Origin: CAZWXH01 sp964637725
Lineage (GTDB): Bacteria > Bacillota_I > Bacilli_A > Erysipelotrichales > Coprobacillaceae
Assembly (NCBI GenBank): GCA_964637725.1
Contig: CAZWXH010000016.1
Location: forward strand, 1-23,676
Direction of reading: 5' to 3'
Length of the DNA stretch: 23,676 nucleotides
This document shows positions 21,235-23,676 of this stretch, piece after piece. Numbering within the stretch: the stretch's first letter is position 1; each line of letters opens with the position of its first letter. Made by a program: the position numbers and the translations under genes. A model generated the notes under the pieces. That model was not told the origin of the DNA. It saw nothing but the letters and a program-made list of their open reading frames with translations, and did no database searches.

Positions 21235-21774
21235 ATGATAAAAGACATTTTAAAATATAATAAGGAGTTTGTAGAAAAGAAGGCATATGTTCCTTATTTA
21301 ACAAGTAAGTATCCGGATAAAAAGTTAGCTATAGTTACTTGTATGGACACGAGACTAATAGAACTTTTACCAGCAGCATTAGGCATTAAGAATGGTGATG
21401 CTAAGATTATAAAGAGTGCGGGTGGTGCAATTGTTCATCCTTTTGGTAGTGCTCTTCGTAGTTTATTAGTGGCGATATATGAGCTTGGGGTTGAGGATAT
21501 TATGATAATAGGTCATACTGACTGTGGGGTATCTCATCTTGATAGTCAAGTGATTATGGAAAAGATGAAAGGGAGAGGTGTGTCTGAGGATATAATGGAC
21601 ACTATGAAATATTGTGGTGTTAATTTTGATAGTTGGTTAGCAGGCTTTGAAAATGTTGAAGATTCTGTTCATAATAGTGTGAATATATTAGAAAATCATC
21701 CATTAATACCAAAGGATGTTCGTATCTATGGAATGATTATGGATTCGACAACAGGGGAATTAAAGGTTCTTTAG
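21235..21774 (+). CDS. Beta-class carbonic anhydrase
   Basis: The 179-residue enzyme interconverts CO2 and bicarbonate. Zinc ligands and active-site pair are clear: C36, D38 and R40 in TCMDTRL, and H94 and C97 in IGHTDCG. The short length and the sequence between ligands (IIKSAGGAIVHPFGSALRSLLVAIYELGV) match the YtiB-like small beta-CA group of Bacillota. It probably supplies bicarbonate for carboxylases. ATG 21235 sits 5 bases after AAGAGGTGA; a GTG three codons earlier overlaps that site. Single-gene unit with its own terminator. Confidence 0.92.
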   Translation: MIKDILKYNKEFVEKKAYVPYLTSKYPDKKLAIVTCMDTRLIELLPAALGIKNGDAKIIKSAGGAIVHPFGSALRSLLVAIYELGVEDIMIIGHTDCGVSHLDSQVIMEKMKGRGVSEDIMDTMKYCGVNFDSWLAGFENVEDSVHNSVNILENHPLIPKDVRIYGMIMDSTTGELKVL

Positions 21775-21800
21775 AAACGCATAGAAATATGTGTTTTTTT
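21775..21800 (+). terminator. Terminator of the carbonic anhydrase gene
   Basis: AAACGCATA (21775-21783), GAAA tetraloop, TATGTGTTT (21788-21796) and T residues to 21800, starting right after the stop codon. Confidence 0.82.
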
Positions 21801-21813
21801 GTAGAGTGGGTAT

Positions 21814-21821
21814 GGTATAAT
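21814..21821 (+). promoter_or_regulatory. Extended -10 promoter of ispD
   Basis: GGTATAAT in the context TATGGTATAAT gives a perfect -10 hexamer (21816-21821) with a TGn extension. Any -35 would lie in the preceding terminator T-tract. Confidence 0.5.
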
Positions 21822-21845
21822 AAGAAAAAAGGTGGTTGATTGCTA

Positions 21846-22481
21846 ATGTATAGTGTCATTATTTTATGTGCAGGACAAGGAAAAAGAACAGGATTAAATT
21901 ATAATAAAATGTTTTATCAATTTGATAATCAGACAGTCTATGAGATGACTTTGGATGTTTTTTTAAAGGATTGTCAATGTGGACAAATTATTGTTGTTAC
22001 TCAAAATGAAGAAAAGAATGATTTTTCTAGGTTCTGTCAAGATAAAAGAATTGAATTTGTGAATGGTGGAAAAGAAAGACAAGATAGTGTATTTAATGGA
22101 CTTCTAAAAGTAAAATATGACTATGTCTTGATTCATGATGGAGCAAGACCATATGTTAAAGAAAAATATATCAAAGAATTATTAAAAACATTATCAGTAC
22201 ATAAGGCCTGTCTTTTAATGGTGCCATCAAAAGATACTATAAAGAAAGTTATAGATGGTAAAGTGGTAGAAACTTTAGAAAGAGCAAGTTTGATGCAAGC
22301 ACAAACACCCCAAGCTTTTCATCGAGAGTTGATTATTGAATGTTATAAAAAAGGCAAAGATAATCATTTTGTTGCGACGGATGATGCTCAACTTGTAGAA
22401 AACTTTAGTGATGAAGAAGTTTATGTTGTTATTGGTGATTATGAAAATAAAAAAATAACAACTTCTGAGGACTTAAGATAA
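21846..22481 (+). CDS. ispD: 2-C-methyl-D-erythritol 4-phosphate cytidylyltransferase
   Basis: IspD joins CTP and MEP to give CDP-ME in the non-mevalonate isoprenoid pathway. The 211-residue protein is near the short end of the family and keeps the CTP site CAGQGKRTG (R14) with K21, the HDGARPYV block (D98, R101), VPSKDTIKK (D130), TPQAF and ATDDAQLVE. It ends at KITTSEDLR, where most members add a short helix. ATG 21846 is about 10 bases after AAGGTGG; a TTG at 21840 is the alternative. No ispF follows it. The TarI ribitol-phosphate branch of the fold is possible but less likely, as no tar gene adjoins. Confidence 0.85.
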   Translation: MYSVIILCAGQGKRTGLNYNKMFYQFDNQTVYEMTLDVFLKDCQCGQIIVVTQNEEKNDFSRFCQDKRIEFVNGGKERQDSVFNGLLKVKYDYVLIHDGARPYVKEKYIKELLKTLSVHKACLLMVPSKDTIKKVIDGKVVETLERASLMQAQTPQAFHRELIIECYKKGKDNHFVATDDAQLVENFSDEEVYVVIGDYENKKITTSEDLR

Positions 22482-22515
22482 GTTGTTTTGAATATGTATG
22501 AGAAGAGGTGATGTT

Positions 22516-23649
22516 GTGAGGAATAAAAAATATGGATTATTTGTAATCTTGGTGTTAGTGAGTATAAGTCTATTTGTTTATTTTGTTTTTCCTTCACCAC
22601 CCGCAACTCTTTCTTCTTTTGATAAAAGAGCTGTTTGGTTTTCATATATTGATTTAAATCGTTTTTCATATGAATCAAAAAAAGATTTTGAGAATGATTT
22701 TTCTAAAGCTTTAGAGGTGGTTGAAAAATATAAAAATAATACTGTTATAGTTCAAGTAAGACCATTTGCAGATGCATTATATAAATCTAAACTCTTTCCT
22801 AATTCAGAAGTTATTACTAAGAAGAAGTCTTTATCTTTTGATCCTTTAGAAGTTATGGTTGAACTTACACATAAAAAACAAATGTCTATTGAAGCATGGT
22901 TGAATCCATATCGTTTATCGTTAAGTCAAAATTCTTTTCAACAGTTTGTTGAAAATTCTCCAAAGAAATCTTGGATAGATGATTCTTTGAAGGTTATTGG
23001 CTATGGAACACATAAATATATCTTAAACCCTGAAAGTAAAGAAGTCAGAGATTATATTGTTCAAGGGGTTGAAGAGATTGTTAATAATTATGATGTTGAT
23101 GGGATTCATTTTGATGATTATTTTTATGTTGAAGGAACACATGGAGAAACAACAAAGAATCAAAGATTGGATGCTGTTAATATGTTAATCTCTGATGTTT
23201 ATTCAAGTATTAAGAGAATTAATCAAGAGGTTGTTTTTGGAGTTAGTCCGCAAGGGAATTATGAGAATTGTATTAATGGAGGGGCGGATGTTGATACATG
23301 GTTAAAAGAAGAAGGGTATATTGATTATTTGATGCCTCAGTTTTATTGGACTGATCAATATGGTCATGATGGACTACAAACTTTATTTTCATCGAGAGTT
23401 CAGCAATTTGCGGGATTAAAAAGAGAGAAGAGTATTATGTTATACGCCGGACTTGCCTTGTATCGGATTGGAGAAGAGTCATCAGTTGATAAAGGTTGGA
23501 AAAATTCTCAAACAAATATGTCTGATCAAATACAAGTTTTATCATTAAACGGCTATAAGGGATATTGTTATTTTGATTATAGTTCAATGAATGGGGAACT
23601 AGGACAAAAGGAATTGGATGTAGTTATGAAAGAACATCCTTATAATTAG
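22516..23649 (+). CDS. Membrane-anchored GHL10 (DUF187) glycosyl hydrolase
   Basis: The 377-residue protein has an N-terminal membrane anchor or uncleaved signal (residues 7-26) and an extracellular TIM-barrel domain of the GHL10 family. Family marks are KRAVWFSYIDLNRF, VIVQVRPFADALYKS, EAWLNPYRLS (E126), DVDGIHFDDYFY (D185, D190, D191), VFGVSPQGNY and DYLMPQFYW. The E. coli relative DigH cuts denuded peptidoglycan glycan strands, so wall turnover is a reasonable role. GTG 22516 lies 5 bases after AAGAGGTG; an in-frame ATG at 22498 overlaps that site. The gene is 34 bp behind ispD and probably cotranscribed with it. Confidence 0.87.
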   Translation: MRNKKYGLFVILVLVSISLFVYFVFPSPPATLSSFDKRAVWFSYIDLNRFSYESKKDFENDFSKALEVVEKYKNNTVIVQVRPFADALYKSKLFPNSEVITKKKSLSFDPLEVMVELTHKKQMSIEAWLNPYRLSLSQNSFQQFVENSPKKSWIDDSLKVIGYGTHKYILNPESKEVRDYIVQGVEEIVNNYDVDGIHFDDYFYVEGTHGETTKNQRLDAVNMLISDVYSSIKRINQEVVFGVSPQGNYENCINGGADVDTWLKEEGYIDYLMPQFYWTDQYGHDGLQTLFSSRVQQFAGLKREKSIMLYAGLALYRIGEESSVDKGWKNSQTNMSDQIQVLSLNGYKGYCYFDYSSMNGELGQKELDVVMKEHPYN

Positions 23650-23650
23650 T

Positions 23651-23656
23651 TTGACA
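23651..23656 (+). promoter_or_regulatory. -35 box of a promoter cut by the window end
   Basis: A perfect TTGACA starts two bases after the GHL10 stop codon. The matching -10 at 16-18 bp would fall at or beyond the end of the window, so this is only a candidate. Confidence 0.35.
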
Positions 23657-23676
23657 AAGTTTGTTTTTCTGTTAAT

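Noticed and set aside
21120..21235. Inverted repeat AATCACCTC/GAGGTGATT flanking the kinase/carbonic anhydrase gap
   Set aside because: Each arm is simply the ribosome binding site of one of the two divergent genes, so the symmetry needs no operator.
1..23676. CRISPR arrays, transposases, integrases, tRNA or rRNA genes
   Set aside because: I looked for repeat-spacer patterns, DDE or recombinase motifs and tRNA-like cloverleaf sequences and saw none.

Overview
The window is AT-rich DNA (roughly 30% GC by eye) with strong AGGAGG-type ribosome binding sites, short intergenic gaps and many hairpin/T-tract terminators. The gene set (class B sortase, DegV protein, DUF951 protein, LytTR/DUF3021 pair, Fst-type toxin, GHL10 envelope hydrolase, HPr-like protein) points to a low-GC Gram-positive (Bacillota). 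The small gene sizes and gene mix would fit an Erysipelotrichia-like gut bacterium, but that placement is inference. TGA is used as a normal stop. No phage, IS element, CRISPR array, tRNA or rRNA is visible; this looks like chromosomal core and accessory sequence.

Layout. 1-80: tail of an unidentified gene and its terminator. 81-976: MerR/GyrI-like regulator behind a classical 19-bp-spacer MerR promoter. 1007-1273: a compact Fst-family type I toxin-antitoxin locus, with a 33-residue membrane toxin on the minus strand and a short convergent antitoxin RNA on the plus strand sharing one two-way terminator. 1366-3892: GH1 6-phospho-beta-glucosidase plus an AEC permease. 3908-4881: M24 peptidase-like protein and a decayed XRE/HipB-like gene. 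4915-6438: COG2509 flavoprotein. 6467-7171 (minus): RpiR-type regulator. 7217-7828: stand-alone RarA C-terminal-domain protein. 7938-8701: PepSY lipoprotein. 8709-11278: a TetR-controlled two-gene ABC exporter with a long palindromic operator. 11257-12829: folD, DUF951, GNAT acetyltransferase. 12887-13229: HPr/Crh-like protein lacking the catalytic histidine. 13251-14206 (minus): LytTR/DUF3021 regulatory pair with a perfect 22-bp palindrome. 14248-15597 (minus): MarR-DegV pair with another perfect 22-bp palindrome. 15616-16125 (minus): PAP2 phosphatase. 16149-18046: ychF and sortase B. 18132-20194: a compact Clp-type double AAA+ ATPase. 20257-21129 (minus): PfkB sugar kinase. 21235-21800: beta-carbonic anhydrase. 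21846-22481: ispD. 22516-23649: membrane-anchored GHL10 hydrolase. A TTGACA box at 23651 begins the next promoter.

How it fits together. The window is mostly short one- to three-gene units, several of which carry their own regulator with an obvious palindrome over its transcription start (TetR, LytTR, MarR). Themes are one-carbon and isoprenoid metabolism (folD, ispD), beta-glucoside use, envelope work (sortase, PAP2, GHL10, DegV) and protein quality control (Clp). The items most worth following are the complete type I toxin-antitoxin locus, the histidine-less HPr homologue, the minimal Clp ATPase and the free-standing RarA C-terminal domain.
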